64,000 nt of DNA from Tetrastigma voinierianum (GCA_016808115.1 JAEQBH010001508.1:124001-188000); one strand, 5' to 3'; positions 35,621-47,126 are shown, numbered from the stretch's first letter. Made by a program: numbers and translations. Notes: a model not told the origin generated them from the letters alone.

Positions 35621-36070
35621 AAACAAAACCGGTGCACCCTAGGGCAAAACTCTAGGTCGAACGAATCCCTTGTCCAATAGCTCTTATAGTTGAGTCTTCA
35701 ACTCTTTTAGTTCAATTGGAGCCATATGGTAAGGTGCCTCGTTGAGATGTGGAGCCATTCCTAGTAAATGTCAATGGACAAGCCCATTTCCCTTAGGTGG
35801 AAGACCAACTCTTCGAAACACATCAGAAATTCTTTCACCACTCGTATATCTTCCTGCTTACTTAACCCTCTAGAGTCACACCACGCTTAAAAGCCTCACA
35901 TCCATTTTAAGAAATTGGACGGGGCTGCATAGCTGAAATTACATTAGACAACGCCGACCTACACCATGTACCGTCACTCCTCCGACCGACGTATTTAAGC
36001 ACCATCGCTTTCTTATCACACTCAATTATCAGCCTGGCTGCTTGTATAAACCAATTCATCCTCAATATCG

Positions 36071-36289
36071 TCAAACCTGGAAAGGCAATGCAATTAGATC
36101 AACAGAGAACTCTCTATCATGGATCACTAGAGGACAGTTCTTATACACTCGGTTGACCCTGACACTATGCCCCAGGGGCCTAGTAACATGCATGTCATAT
36201 TCCAATTGCTTTATTGATTCCATTTTATCAAACAAATGCTTGGTGCAAACATAGGAATGAGTAGAACCAGGATCTATCAAAGCATGCAT
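36071..36289 (-). pseudogene. E3 aspartic protease
   Basis: The frame reads HALIDPGSTHSYVCTKHLFD, then NCPLVIHDREFSVDLIALPF. The active site is D-P-G-S; many elements of this lineage carry DPGS or DSGA instead of the retroviral DTG, so this need not be a defect. The protease would cut the Gag-Pol polyprotein. Confidence 0.82.
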
Positions 36290-36388
36290 TTCAATGTCAT
36301 AGAGAGAGAAAATATCAGCTATAACTTATGAAGCATCTAAATCTTCACGAGCCTTCATAAAGATAGGCTCGTGTCGGGGTCAGAGGAA

Positions 36389-36613
36389 CTAAAGGCTCCA
36401 CTGCCTCTCATACAAGACCTCCTGCCCCCTTCCCGTCTTCATAACACTTTGACCTCCACCTCGATCACGAGTCGTTGGAGGTGCATTTAATCCTCCATTG
36501 CCATTGCCTTGAGGATTCCTAAATTCTTCAGATTCTCTTGGACAATTTGCCAAGAGATGGTCCGTGCTTCCACATCTGAAGCATCCTCTAGTCAACCATC
36601 TGCAAATACCCAA
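36389..36613 (-). pseudogene. E3 gag zinc knuckle (CCHC)
   Basis: CFRCGSTDHLLANC fits CX2CX4HX4C, the nucleocapsid knuckle that binds RNA. It is followed by PRESEEFRNPQGNGNGG and a Gly/Arg-rich segment typical of the gag end. Confidence 0.9.
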
Positions 36614-36822
36614 ATGTCTTTTATGGAAATGAGGGCATTCTAATATTTCACCTTGTCCGGTTGAAGTGCCTCTATCGGAACTAGGTTAACAGAGTCTCGT
36701 TTCCTCTTCCCCTAGCAAACAGAGCTATACATCGATCTCAAATTTTAAGACTCTCTAATTCTTTTATTCGAGGAAGAGCCTCCCTCGTGTAGAAACTTTC
36801 TCTTCCGATTCTTTCCCACCAC

Positions 36823-37167
36823 TCATTTAAGACTTTCCACCTTCATAGTTGTCGCACTAGTCGGGAGTAGAAATTCACCATGTAATAAGTAACAAAAAGG
36901 ACACTTTATGGATTCATTTAAACCATCCTCAAATTGTCTACACCAAAATGCTTCAGTAAGGACTACTTTCGGCGCATATTTATTGAGATGGCTATACTCC
37001 TTTTCATATTCAGCTACTAACAGATTCCTCTGCTTCAAATTCAAGAATTGCTTCCACTTGACCTCTTTATACATATCAATAACATACTTCACCCAAATTT
37101 CCTGGACAAAGAAATTCAAAGGCATTGGGTCTCGAAGCCATGGATGCCTTAGTATGCTTCTCACCAA
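36823..37167 (-). pseudogene. E3 gag (capsid-like) domain
   Basis: The reading includes KQFLNLKQRNLLVAEYEKEY, SHLNKYAPKVVLTEAFWCRQ and FEDGLNESIKCPF, matching the LKQG..SVxEYExxFxxLxxYAP...RFxxGL pattern of gypsy gag. The gag N-terminus lies between here and the PBS at 37643 and is broken. Confidence 0.82.
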
Positions 37168-37630
37168 TCATAGGCCCCACTTCTCAGAGAAGTGAGACCG
37201 CACATGAAACCCTCTGCTCATGAGAACATCTCACTTCATCTAACACCCTCTGTAGCTTCTCTAACCAAAACTCAACCCTTTCAGATTCTTCTAAACTCGT
37301 TCCATGAAATCTTTAGCTCCATGTCTTCTCACCATATCAATTAGAGATTTGGGGGTTGTCAATCGCTCTAAAACCCAAGTGATATCATTTGAAATCTTAA
37401 GCAAAGCCTCAGTTGGCTCGGCCGGGATATCATGGTCACTTCTAACCGATTCAGAAGGATTAGAGGCTGATGGACCTTGTTCCTTAGGATTGACACTTTC
37501 AGCAGCTTCTTCAACGGTGTCTCGGGGTCAGTCCATCCTATTAAGAAAACAAAGACATCCGTATTAGGCCAACACATTGCTATACACATGCATCTCTAAC
37601 TTATGAGCTATCCAGAATCGCCTAAACCTA

Positions 37631-37643
37631 GGCTTTGATACCA
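37631..37643 (-). other. E3 primer binding site, tRNA-iMet type
   Basis: TGGTATCAAAGCC on the minus strand, 5 bp inside the 5' LTR end. It differs from the usual TGGTATCAGAGCC at one base. Confidence 0.85.
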
Positions 37644-37648
37644 CAAAC

Positions 37649-39821
37649 TGTAACGCCCCTTTCCCTAGCCGCGACAAGAGAGGGGACGCCACACAAGACT
37701 AAGACTTATAAAGCTGATTTCCTATCATTAGTGGGCCCACTTTGAGTATAAATTCATAATTGACATAAACTTGTATCCAAAGCCAGAATTATGAAAATTC
37801 TAGACTACAAATCATAACTTGTGGAACTACCAATACAGTGATGTTTAAAATGTTCTATACAACTATGCTTAAGTCTCTGACAAATTATCTACTTACAAGT
37901 TTCACTATAACAAAATATTACATTTACATTACTATTACAAAATATATGGGGCAGTGAACCCATATAAAGGAGACACCTAATGTAGTGTTGGCCTAGGCGA
38001 GTGCGGGATGTCCCTGATAACTTCTTCAGTACCTACACAGATGAAACACCCGTGCTAAGCTTCAAGCTTAGTGGGAAAACATATAACATATGTGACCACT
38101 TATGGTATCTCACCATAAAGATACAAAATAATTTGCATATCGAATGTTCAATCTTCCGTATACATAAATATGTTTTATATCATAAGGTACGTAGGTACAC
38201 TACAGACGTAATCAGATATGCGTTAGCATCAAAATGTATTGATTTGGTTTTTCTGCGGTTCATTCAAATACTTTATCATAAATGTTTGTCTCCGTACTAG
38301 TAAATAAATAAATGAGAGGACGTTACACAATAAGAAACCCTAAAGGTACCTGCATAATATCAATGTATGCGCTTAAGCATTGTAATAGATGTGCTTGCAA
38401 CATAGTCATGAGTGTCGTGAAAGACTATGCAAAGAGTTTAGGCACTAACTATGCTCCACTACATGAAATGTGGCGCTGCCACACTATATAGAGTGTCAAG
38501 CACTAAATGTATGGCTATTCATTCACTATCTGGTCTTAAGCAAACCTACAATTATATGTGTTTCAAAGCAATTTACATTGATCTTATCAATATTCATGTT
38601 GTACTCTTAGTCAATTCTTATGACTATATTTCTCTCATGCATACTGAAATGTTCATTTCTAACTACAATTTCGACCCTGTAAATGAGGTTTTTAGACAAA
38701 GTGATATTCTAATACAATTTTCCCCCATGTCTTAAGTTTCCAATGGATCAAAATCAAGTCATTTGAACCTTTAAATTATGAGGTATGACCTAAACATTTC
38801 AAACTACTCCTAGATAGTTTCTAGGAACAAAATTTGGAATTGTGTCATGTATTTAACAATTTTTTGGGAACCATAGGGACATAATTTGACTATACTTTAT
38901 TCATGAAAGTTATTTTCCTAGGTGTCTAGCTTAAGTGGAATTTTGATTCACCACATTTAGATCATTATAACTCAAGATATGGTGCAAACAACATGAACTA
39001 CTCCCTTAGAGGGGATAGAATTCGTATCTTGCTGTAAAACTATTTTTCAGGGTTTTTAGAGTTGGAATTACATCTTGATCTCTTCTAGACATTTGTAACC
39101 ATGGGTCTTAAATTTCATCTCCAATTGGAATCATCCAATTTGAAGGTTTTTAGGACAAATTATGGTCAAAACACAATCACGGGTCCAATGAAATTTTGAC
39201 AGAGTTTTCCCTTAAACACCTATATACCAATTCACACATCATCACCAAAACAAGATCAAAACAAACATCAAACCCCAATTCAAACCAATAAAAAGATCCC
39301 AAACATGGGAAGAGTTAGGGTTTTTCCTAACTAACAAATGGGAGAGTTCCATACCTTGGTTTCTTCTCTTTCAACTTGTTTTTTTCCTCTTCCTTTCCTT
39401 CCTTTCTCTCATGAACAAATGAGAAAAACAATGGAGGAGCACAGCTAGCTTGGTCTCCTTCTCCAACCGTATAGCCTTAGGCTCCAAACACCAAAATGGA
39501 GAACCTCTTTTGCCTTTCCTTTCAATGTGGACAAGTTTTTGTCTATGTATTAAGTTTTCAAAATTATGTCCTCGCTATTCGGTCTTCCACCATTCTATTT
39601 GCAATTCAACTTATCACAATTCTATAATGGCTTGTATCTTCTTGTTTAATGACCTTTAGGCCCTCATTATACAATTTACAATTATCTTTTAAACTTCTTT
39701 AAAAATCCCGGTTATATCATTTTTCACATTTAGCATTTAAATTTCCGAAAAACAAAATTTAAACCACCATTATACCCTAAACATATCATAAAACTACTAG
39801 AGTATAATTCGGGGTGTTACA
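37649..39821 (-). mobile_element. E3 5' LTR
   Basis: 2173 bp, colinear with the 3' LTR at 30747-33002 with scattered substitutions and small indels. On the minus strand it starts TGTAACACCCCGAATTATAC. Short ORFs within it (for example 38001-38300) have no support as genes. Confidence 0.88.
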
Positions 39822-39826
39822 ATGCG

Positions 39827-41091
39827 TCTCATGGATGTCAACACAGCTTATCTATATGGATCAATAGATAACGACATATACTTGAAAATCCTTGAAGGAT
39901 TTAGGTTGCATGAAGAAAATAATACAAAGCCTCGTAGTATGTGCTTAATCAAATTACAACAATCTCCATATGGATTGAAGCAATCCGGACGCATGTGGTA
40001 CAATTGCCTTAGTGAGTATTTATTGAAAGTAGGGTATGCAAACAACCCTATAAGTCCATTCATCTTTATCAAGAAATCAAAAATTGGATTTGCAATTATT
40101 GTTGTGTATGTTGATGATTAAATCTTATTGGGACTCTTGAAGAACTCACAAAAATAACAAAATATTTGAAAATTGAATTTGAGATTAAAGATTTTGGGAA
40201 AACAAAATTTTGTCTCAGCTTGCAGATCGAGCATTTCCTTGTGGTTCACCAATTGGCATATACTAAGAAAATTTTAAAGCGCTTTTATATGGATAAAACA
40301 CATCCTTTAAGTTCTCTAATGGTTGTCCGTTCACTTGACGTGAAAAATGACTTATTTCGTCCTTATGAAAAGAGTGAATAATTACTTGGTCTTGAAGTAC
40401 CATATCTTAGAGTCATTGGTACACTTATGGATCTTGGCAATTGTACTCATTCATATATTGTTTTTCTGTCAATTTATTAGTTAGGTACAGTTTTGCTTTG
40501 ACCCAAAAACATTGGAATGGTATCAAGCATATGTTGTGCTACCTCTAATGAACAATTGATATGGATCTATTTTACTCAAAGGAATCAAAGCAACAATTGT
40601 TTGGATATGTTGATGAAAGATACCTTTCATACCCTCATAAGGCCAAATCACAAATAAGGTATGTGTTTAATTGTAATGGAATTACTATTTCATGGAGATC
40701 CTTTAAGTAGACAATGGTGGCCACATTATCAAATCATTAAGAGATTCTAGCAATTCACAAAGCAAGTTGTGAATGTATATGGTTGCGATCGATGATTCAA
40801 CATATCCAAGAATTATATAGACTCATCTCTATCAAAGATAGTTCAACAACATTAATTGAAGATAATGTTGCATGCATTGCACATATCAAAAGAGGTTATA
40901 TCAAAGGAGATATAACTAAACACGTTTCTCCAAAGTTCTTTTATACACATGAACCCCAAAATAGTGGTAAAATTAATGTTCAATAAATACGCTCAAGTGA
41001 TAATCTAGCAGACTTATTCACAAAACCATTGCCAACTTCAACATTCAAGAAGCTAATATATAAGATTAGAATGCGTCAACTAAAAGATATC
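39827..41091 (+). pseudogene. C1 copia: reverse transcriptase and RNase H
   Basis: RT resumes right after E3 as MDVNTAYLYGSIDNDIYLKI (39834-39893), SPYGLKQSGRMWYNCLSEYL and VYVDD (ends 40121, followed by a TAA). The thumb (EFEIKDFGKTKFCLSLQIEH, 40175-40234; TKKILKRFYMDKTHPLSS, 40263-40316) and RNase H (STTLIEDNVACIAHIKRGYI, 40842-40901; TKHVSPKFFYTH, 40917-40952) follow in shifting frames. The catalytic YVDD is intact, but stops and shifts make the gene inactive. Confidence 0.88.
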
Positions 41092-41094
41092 AAC

Positions 41095-41104
41095 ATGAGG
41101 GGGA
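41095..41104 (+). other. C1 polypurine tract
   Basis: ATGAGGGGGA just after the end of the RNase H reading, in the place expected for a copia PPT. Confidence 0.65.
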
Positions 41105-41121
41105 TTATGCTTATAAAATGA

Positions 41122-41708
41122 TGTTAGTGTATTGTACTATTTTACCCTTTATCCAGGTTTTGTCCCGCTAGGTTTTACTGGCAAGGCTTTTAACGAGGCA
41201 GTCCTAACAAACTAATAACGAGCTACAACATCATATGAATATTATACTATTTTTCCTTCGCTAGGTTTTATTCTACTGGGTTTTATTGGCAAGGTTTTAA
41301 TAAGATATATGGCGGTGGTTATCTGGCGGGTGAACGTTATAAACTGGATTATTTTATGGCGTTATAAACCAGTTCATTATATGGTGAATGACCATAATGA
41401 GAGCCATAATAAGAACCATTCAACTCACCACATAAATAAAGAGGTATGAATCTCTCATTAAGTTAAGAACCTTTCATTATGGTACATAAACCTCCATTAA
41501 CTCATCTTAATGATGAATAATGGAAGCGTTGTAGATGGAGCTTATAAAAGGCCAACCTTGCTCCTTTGAAATTCATCCCGAGCTTTATCCATCTCTCTAT
41601 CTCTTTTTTCTCATTTCTTGGTTCTCTCTTTTCATTGTCTTTTCTTATATACAAAGAGAAAATTAAATTATCTTTTACTTAAAGTTTGTATTTTACAATA
41701 TTTTCACA
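41122..41708 (+). mobile_element. C1 copia 3' LTR
   Basis: TGTTAGTGTATTG to TTTTCACA, about 587 bp, following the PPT. It contains the wording AGGTTTTGTCCCGCTAGGTT and GGCAAGGTTTTAA typical of the 3' end of this copia group, a TATA box (41543-41549) and a pyrimidine-rich U5. The exact start may be up to 20 bp further left. No partner 5' LTR is in the window. Confidence 0.6.
41543..41549 (+). promoter_or_regulatory. TATA box of C1 LTR
   Basis: TATAAAA in GAGCTTATAAAAGGCCAAC, with the LTR R region expected about 30 bp downstream. Confidence 0.55.
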
Positions 41709-41727
41709 GCAAAATTATATTTGTTGT

Positions 41728-41850
41728 GTTTGGTTCCCAAAAAGTATTAAAAAAAATACTAAATAAAATGATTTTCTTATATTTGATTGTCTAATAAAAA
41801 ATTTAAAAAAAATCAAATATAATTGCATTTTTCTCAAATTTGTTAGGAAC
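41728..41850 (+). repeat. MITE-like end (GTTTGGTTCCC...AAAGTATT)
   Basis: GTTTGGTTCCCAAAAAGTATT followed by AT-rich sequence mirrors the reverse-oriented end at 45360-45395 (CCTAATACTTTCTAAGTTCCAAAC). Ends of this type are common in plant hAT-like MITEs. I cannot tell whether these are two ends of one element of about 3.7 kb or separate fragments. Confidence 0.4.
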
Positions 41851-43300
41851 AAAGATAACCTTAGTATCTTCAAATCCTTGGGAGTTTAAGGTGGGTATTC
41901 TAAGGCATGAACTCAGATATAGAGAGGGATAGGGGGAATAGAAGGACTACTAATACTGTCCACACTGCTTTTCCAAGTTAGCATAACAGGAGGTTGAGGC
42001 ATCAATTATTCTTCTTTTATCTTTTTGGGGTGGGGAAGGGTTTTTCTTTATTCCACAACTTTGCTGCTTTTATGAAATATGGATTTAAAAAGTGTGTATG
42101 GACATTGGTTCCTTTGGTCTCCTGGGTTTCCCACTTCTGGATAGCCTTACATAATAAAAGTGAACTTCTGACACTGCTCTCGGGATTTTTATTCTTCTAT
42201 TTCTATAAAGTCAAGGAGCCTCTACTACTCTCTCTAGAGTCTAGACTAGAGTTTTCTCCTCCTCTTTATCATTCCAAAGATAGGTTATTGGGGAAGAAAA
42301 AAGTGCGAGTAGAGAAAATTTTTCGCTTAGTCTCGTGTGATGGTTTCATCTTGTAAAAGTTTTAAGTTCGAGAAGGTGAACCAACCTAAGGCTTTGAGTG
42401 AGTAAAAAAATAGAAGGACAAACAGAGCAAACAATTTTGGGAAGAGAGAAAAGGAAAGGTTTAGCACACAGCCAGGACTAATCCTAAAATGGAAGGTGCC
42501 ATCTATGTTTATATTCTATACTAAACCAAGACAACCGCACATTGTTTTTTGGATGACCAGTACATCAATAGATCATGAAGACACAAAAATCACTATGGAG
42601 TTTGGAACCCTCAACATTAAGAAAAGAAAATAGAAAAAAATAAATTTAAAGATAAATAAAATAAGTTTAAACTTTATAAATTAATTTTACATGTTCATCT
42701 AAACTCATTTATTTGTTTTTCTATTATGTAAGGATTAAGGATTAAGAAATTTAAAAATATGCAAAATTTTAAAGAATTTTGATTATATTTGATTTTCTTA
42801 TATGTTTTTCAAGGTGAAACTAAACATGCTAAAATATTTTCTTTTTCCTAATACCTTTTGATGCAAAGTTAAGACAAGACTTTTAAAGTTGCAGTTAAAG
42901 TTCAAAAAATACAAGTTTTGAGAGCACAAGAAAAAAAAATCAATGACGTATTCAATATGCTAATTCGAGTTCTAGAAGAATCTAGACGTATTTGGGATAC
43001 AACTTGAATGCCACGTTAATTACTTTCCTTTTAGTTTATTTATTTTTATTTACCTTCCTTAGTTTATTTTTATTTAGGTTTGTTTCTTTTTTTAGTTTTA
43101 GAAGTGATTTGGGTCAACATTGTAAAGTAGATATTTTATTTCTATTTCCTTTCTGGGCCAGGCTATAAAAACATATTTACAATGTAAACAAATGTAAGAA
43201 TATAATTTAAAATTACGGTAGCCTTTCTCCTTTTTGGCTCTTCAAAGAACTTTTAAACTTTCTATCGGATTTTTCCGTGAAGATCTACTGGCACGAAATT
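41851..43300. other. AT-rich stretch without a recognisable gene
   Basis: A plus-strand ORF of 120 codons (41994-42356) is hydrophobic and Phe/Leu-rich and matches nothing I recognise. There is a TATA-like GGCTATAAAAACATA (43160-43172) followed by a pyrimidine-rich segment. This could be the U3/R of an old LTR running into the repeat block at 43318. Confidence 0.3.
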
Positions 43301-43317
43301 TTATCAATCAATCATTC

Positions 43318-43570
43318 CATAGTTGATTGCGACGTTTTATTCACTTCCACTTATCAATCGCCTTTTCCATATTGACAAGGTTTTCCTTTCCATCGACTAT
43401 ATCAATCACGCCATTTCATACTGACGAGACGTCTTACTATCTTCGACTTATCAACTCAATCTTCTATACCGACGCGACGCCTTCATCTCATCGACTTCAT
43501 TAAATAAATCCATCAGATAGCTGACAAGGACATTTTCATCCTATCAACTTATCAATCACACCCCATAATC
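43318..43570. repeat. Degenerate tandem repeat, unit about 55-60 bp
   Basis: Four to five units built on TTATCAATCAC, then CATACTGACGAGACGTCTT and CATCGAC. The wording drifts from unit to unit. It may belong to an LTR, since it follows a TATA-like element and is followed by GATGACCTTGCATCACTTTT. Confidence 0.65.
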
Positions 43571-43689
43571 GACAGTTGTTTTCTAATTTTTATCTCAAAC
43601 CCGATCAGAAACCATCCTAAAGAGTATTGTGTCATGCAGTCGATCGATTCGTGATGACCTTGCATCACTTTTCGGGTTCCAAACGGAGC

Positions 43690-44730
43690 CTAACAAACTT
43701 TCAATTATGTGGAAATGTAGGTGGTTAAAACAAACATTTTACTTGGTTTAAAATGAATGTCATGCTTCCTTTAAGGTGCCACAAGTATTCTTTAACGTTG
43801 GGCAATCCATTATAGTTGGATTTTGCATAAACTAGCAAAGCTTGTTCATAATGTAAGAGACGTCTGGCTTAGTCATTTCAGTTAGTGCAACCTATGAAAG
43901 AAGTTAAAAAAAGTGACAAGTCTAATTTTATTGTATCATATAATGGATTCTTAATTAATCATATAAACGTGTTGTAAAAACTCATTGAGCCAAAGTGGAT
44001 GATGCTGATACCTACATTATTGAAGTGGGTAATTACTAAAATAGTTATAACTTGAAATTTGAAAATAAATTGATGAGTTGAACATAATTTCATTTGAATT
44101 ATTTAAACATTAAGGATGAACAAGTGCCCTCTTTCTTTACCATGTGACATCTCCTCCATTTGAATTCAGGCTAAAATCTGAGTTTTGTGGTCGACCATGA
44201 AATATGCAATTGATAACTAGTTAGCCTTACATGTACTTAGAAGACCACTAGGCTGGACAGTGAATTGGGCTATTAAGACCCAATTAACTTGACGATGATG
44301 TGGCCCATTACGAAACCGGAATATAAAGAAGGCTCATCAGCCCAACCCATTAACTTAGGCCCAACTACATAGCCCCATCCAAACATGTGCTTTTTCCCAC
44401 TTTACATCTGTCTTATGAGTCATGACACAACGCTGAGCAAGCAAGCCAGCAAATGTATTAAAATCAGTGTGCTAGTTTCCCCCATTTTCTTAGCAACCAG
44501 TTATGACACGTGATGCCAAAAACAAGTCAAGATGAAGAACCCCATCACTAAAAATGGATCAAACTCTAAAAATCCTTGTACCAGTACTCTGAAACAAAAC
44601 TGATTATTAACGAATTAATGTACGTATATAGCACTCCCTTTATACAAAAAGAAAGCTACGCCCTCTTACACCCACTAGTAGAAACTGATCATAATTGAGA
44701 GGAAAAAAAAAACAAAATTTTGAGATCTCT
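43690..44730. other. Intergenic-looking stretch
   Basis: No domain, tandem repeat or LTR edge is recognised on either strand. Base composition is AT-rich with few long runs, and it resembles single-copy flanking DNA more than the rest of the window. Confidence 0.4.
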
Positions 44731-44737
44731 AAGAAAA

Positions 44738-44990
44738 TTACTTGTTCTGAGTAGGATTTGGAGCACTAGAAGGTGCTCTTCTGAGGCTAGACTCCACAGC
44801 TTTCTTGGGCTCTTTCATGGCTCCTCTCAACTTGTTGAGGTTTGTAGAGATGGTGGCCAGTGAAAACAGAAGTTTCTTAGGTGGGCTTCTCTCTGTTTAG
44901 TTTGTTTGACGGGGGGAGAGGCGAAAAAGCTGATGGAGTTGTTCATTAGGATGAAGGTGAGAATACGCAGCTCTGCAACTTGTTCGTCAT
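44738..44990 (-). pseudogene. Unrecognised small gene or gene remnant
   Basis: On the minus strand a frame closing at 44738 (TAA) reads SPPKKLLFSLATISTNLNKL, then RGAMKEPKKAVESSLRRAPS to NPTQNK. It is basic and Ser/Lys-rich, with no start codon before an upstream stop at 44897. A different frame upstream (from 44946) reads MNNSISFFASPPVKQTKQ, so one frameshift could join them. A TATA box (45052-45058) and a short leader lie upstream. I do not recognise the family. It could be a decayed small host gene or chance. Confidence 0.3.
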
Positions 44991-45051
44991 CTGAAGGTGT
45001 AAAGAGACAATATATGAACGATGATATTGTTTGAGAGAGTGAGGACAGCTT

Positions 45052-45058
45052 GATTTAT
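45052..45058 (-). promoter_or_regulatory. Possible TATA box upstream of the small ORF
   Basis: CATATAAATC on the minus strand, about 65 bp upstream of the first ATG at 44990. Single-motif evidence. Confidence 0.3.
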
Positions 45059-45289
45059 ATGGACACTTGACCGCGTGGTTTATGTTTTTTTTTTTTCTTT
45101 AGAATAATAACAACAAAAAGAAGAAGAATAAGAATAATAATAAATGGGTGCAGTGCGGTACTGCTGTACAAACAATTGCTGTGTCAGCTAGGGCAAGTGT
45201 GCATACTCGTGCTTTCTAGTCTGGAATTGTAAACATCTATGCTTCTTTTGGAAGTTGAAAAGTACAAAAGAAAAAAAAAGTGAAAGTAT

Positions 45290-45400
45290 AAAAATTTTGA
45301 TTTTTATATTTTTGATGATAAAACAAAACATGATAAAATATTTTTTTTTTAGTATTTTTTTTTTTCTTTTCCTAATACTTTCTAAGTTCCAAACGGGGCT
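45290..45400 (-). repeat. MITE-like end (reverse of 41728)
   Basis: AT-rich sequence ending CCTAATACTTTCTAAGTTCC AAACGGGGC, the inverted form of the GTTTGGTTCCC...AAAGTATT end. Confidence 0.4.
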
Positions 45401-45498
45401 TTAGGATATGCTTGATTTCAAAAACATGAAGCAAAGAAAAAGAAGTAATAAGATTTTCTCATGTAAGATTACTTATAAATTTTTTTAAAGAAAATTCT

Positions 45499-45513
45499 AA
45501 TTATTATTATTAA

Positions 45514-45560
<47 letters not shown>
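45499..45560. repeat. (TTA)n microsatellite
   Basis: About 60 bp of TTA/ATT trinucleotide repeat with one interruption (TAATA). Confidence 0.97.
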
Positions 45561-45561
<1 letters not shown>

Positions 45562-46184
45562 ATTTTCATATTCATGAGTTAAATAAATTTAATGAGTTTG
45601 AATGAGCTAATAAAAATTATTTATTCATTTTTAATATCTTTTTTTGTTTGCATTTACTCTCAAAATTTTCAAGACCCAAACAAAAACCTAAGGAATGAAA
45701 AGAAAGTAAGCCAGGTAAGGTTGGAGAGTTTGAAAATGAGAGAGCAGTTAGAATATATAATTTATTGAAGAAGAGGTTAGGAAGGTGGAAGGAGATAGAT
45801 GGGAGGATCATGTGAAGGGGTGAATTGACTAGTGTTTTCCCTGACCAGAATCAGAAACAGTGGGTGTGGGTGATTAAACTAATCACAGAATCATGTGATC
45901 AGTAGACGAGTAGGCACGTGAATCCCCAATTCAATTACTTATTATTGTGTGATTTCTTAAACCCTACCCAGCCTAATTGGCATGCCCAACCACTTTTACC
46001 TGTTTCACACTACTTTCCACCACTCCCAACCATCACTACTAAAATCACCTTTGGCATTTGGCATTGGCAAAAACATTTTCCTTTTCCTTATGCATGTAAT
46101 TTTAGGAGGTTGTCGATATAAACTGATATATATGTATAAAGATATGTTGATTAAAAAATAAGTTTGAGATACATATTTTATAAT

Positions 46185-46204
46185 CACTACAAGAAAAATG
46201 AAAG
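46185..46204 (+). other. Second CACTA-like terminus
   Basis: CACTACAAGAAAAATGAAAG lies 107 bp left of the main terminus at 46292. Either a nested non-autonomous CACTA end or a duplicated terminus. Confidence 0.5.
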
Positions 46205-46309
46205 ATAGAGACAAATTTTAGTTGCAGCTGGAAAATTATATAACTAACGCATATTTTTAGTCTCATGCATATTAAGCCGCAACTAATGAAACACTACAAG
46301 AAATTTGGT

Positions 46310-47100
46310 TTTTTGTGGCCAAAGTTTTTACGATCGGTCCAAACTAGTCATTAATTCATTTTCTATGACGAACTTTGATAAGTGGTTGCTAATTTTAATA
46401 GATAGCCTATTTAAATATTTTATTTATTTATGACCAATAATTTTATTTATTGCTACCAATGTTTGGTTGTAGATATTATATCTTGCGACCAGTTATTTGT
46501 TGGTTGTAAAATGTATTATTATTTATGATAAATATTATATTGGTCATAGAAAATGCTATAATATGTGAGGACTAGTAATTGTAGTCGCAAAATATCTGAT
46601 AATATGTGACCACCTTATTGATTGGTCGTAGACGAATATATTATTTGTGATGAACATTATGTTCGTCTTAAAAAATTTATAATCTATGAGAAATGTTATA
46701 ACGTCTCTAAAAATGTGATAATTTGTGACAAGTGGTAAAAGTAGTCACAAGATATCATAAGATTTGCGACCAATCATTGACTGGTCATAGAAATGTGTAT
46801 TATTTGGGATGGACCTTATGGTGGTTGTAGAAACTATTATATTCTATGAAAAATATTATAACTCATCACTGAAAGTTTGATATATTGTGAAGATCCTAAA
46901 GGTAGTTGTCAAAATATCCTATTATTTGCTACTACTTATTGGTCGGTCTCAAAAATCTTTATTATTTGTGACAACTATTTTGTTGGTCACATGAAATATT
47001 TTAATATGTAAGAAATTTTTTAATCAACGCTTCTTTGAAATTTTAATATTTTTGAGGACTAGTAATTGTAATTGTAAATGTCTAATAATTTGGGGTCATT
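46310..47100. repeat. Subterminal repeat array of the CACTA element
   Basis: Roughly 15-20 degenerate units of the type TTATTTGTGACCAATNATTG and GGTCGTAGAAAATNTTAT alternate in both orientations. In En/Spm-type elements such arrays bind the TNPA-like protein and are needed for transposition; that role is inferred from the family. Confidence 0.75.
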
Positions 47101-47126
47101 CATTGGTTATATATATATATTCTTCT

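Larger units (their letters stand above)
30747..39821 (-). mobile_element. E3: full-length decayed Ty3/gypsy chromovirus
   Basis: LTRs at 30747-33002 (3' LTR) and 37649-39821 (5' LTR), start TGTAACACCC and end GGGGCGTTACA on the minus strand, look roughly 85-90% alike by eye. An iMet-type PBS (TGGTATCAAAGCC, 37643-37631) lies inside the 5' LTR and a purine run beside the 3' LTR. Domain order gag, CCHC knuckle, PR, RT, RNase H, INT and chromodomain-like tail marks a chromovirus, probably Tekay clade. TSDs are ATGCT (30742-30746) and ATGCG (39822-39826). The target was the RT of copia C1, whose reading resumes right of E3. Confidence 0.9.

Noticed and set aside
41994..42356. Plus-strand ORF of 120 codons as a membrane protein gene
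   Set aside because: Hydrophobic only because the sequence is T-rich; no start context or homologous wording recognised.
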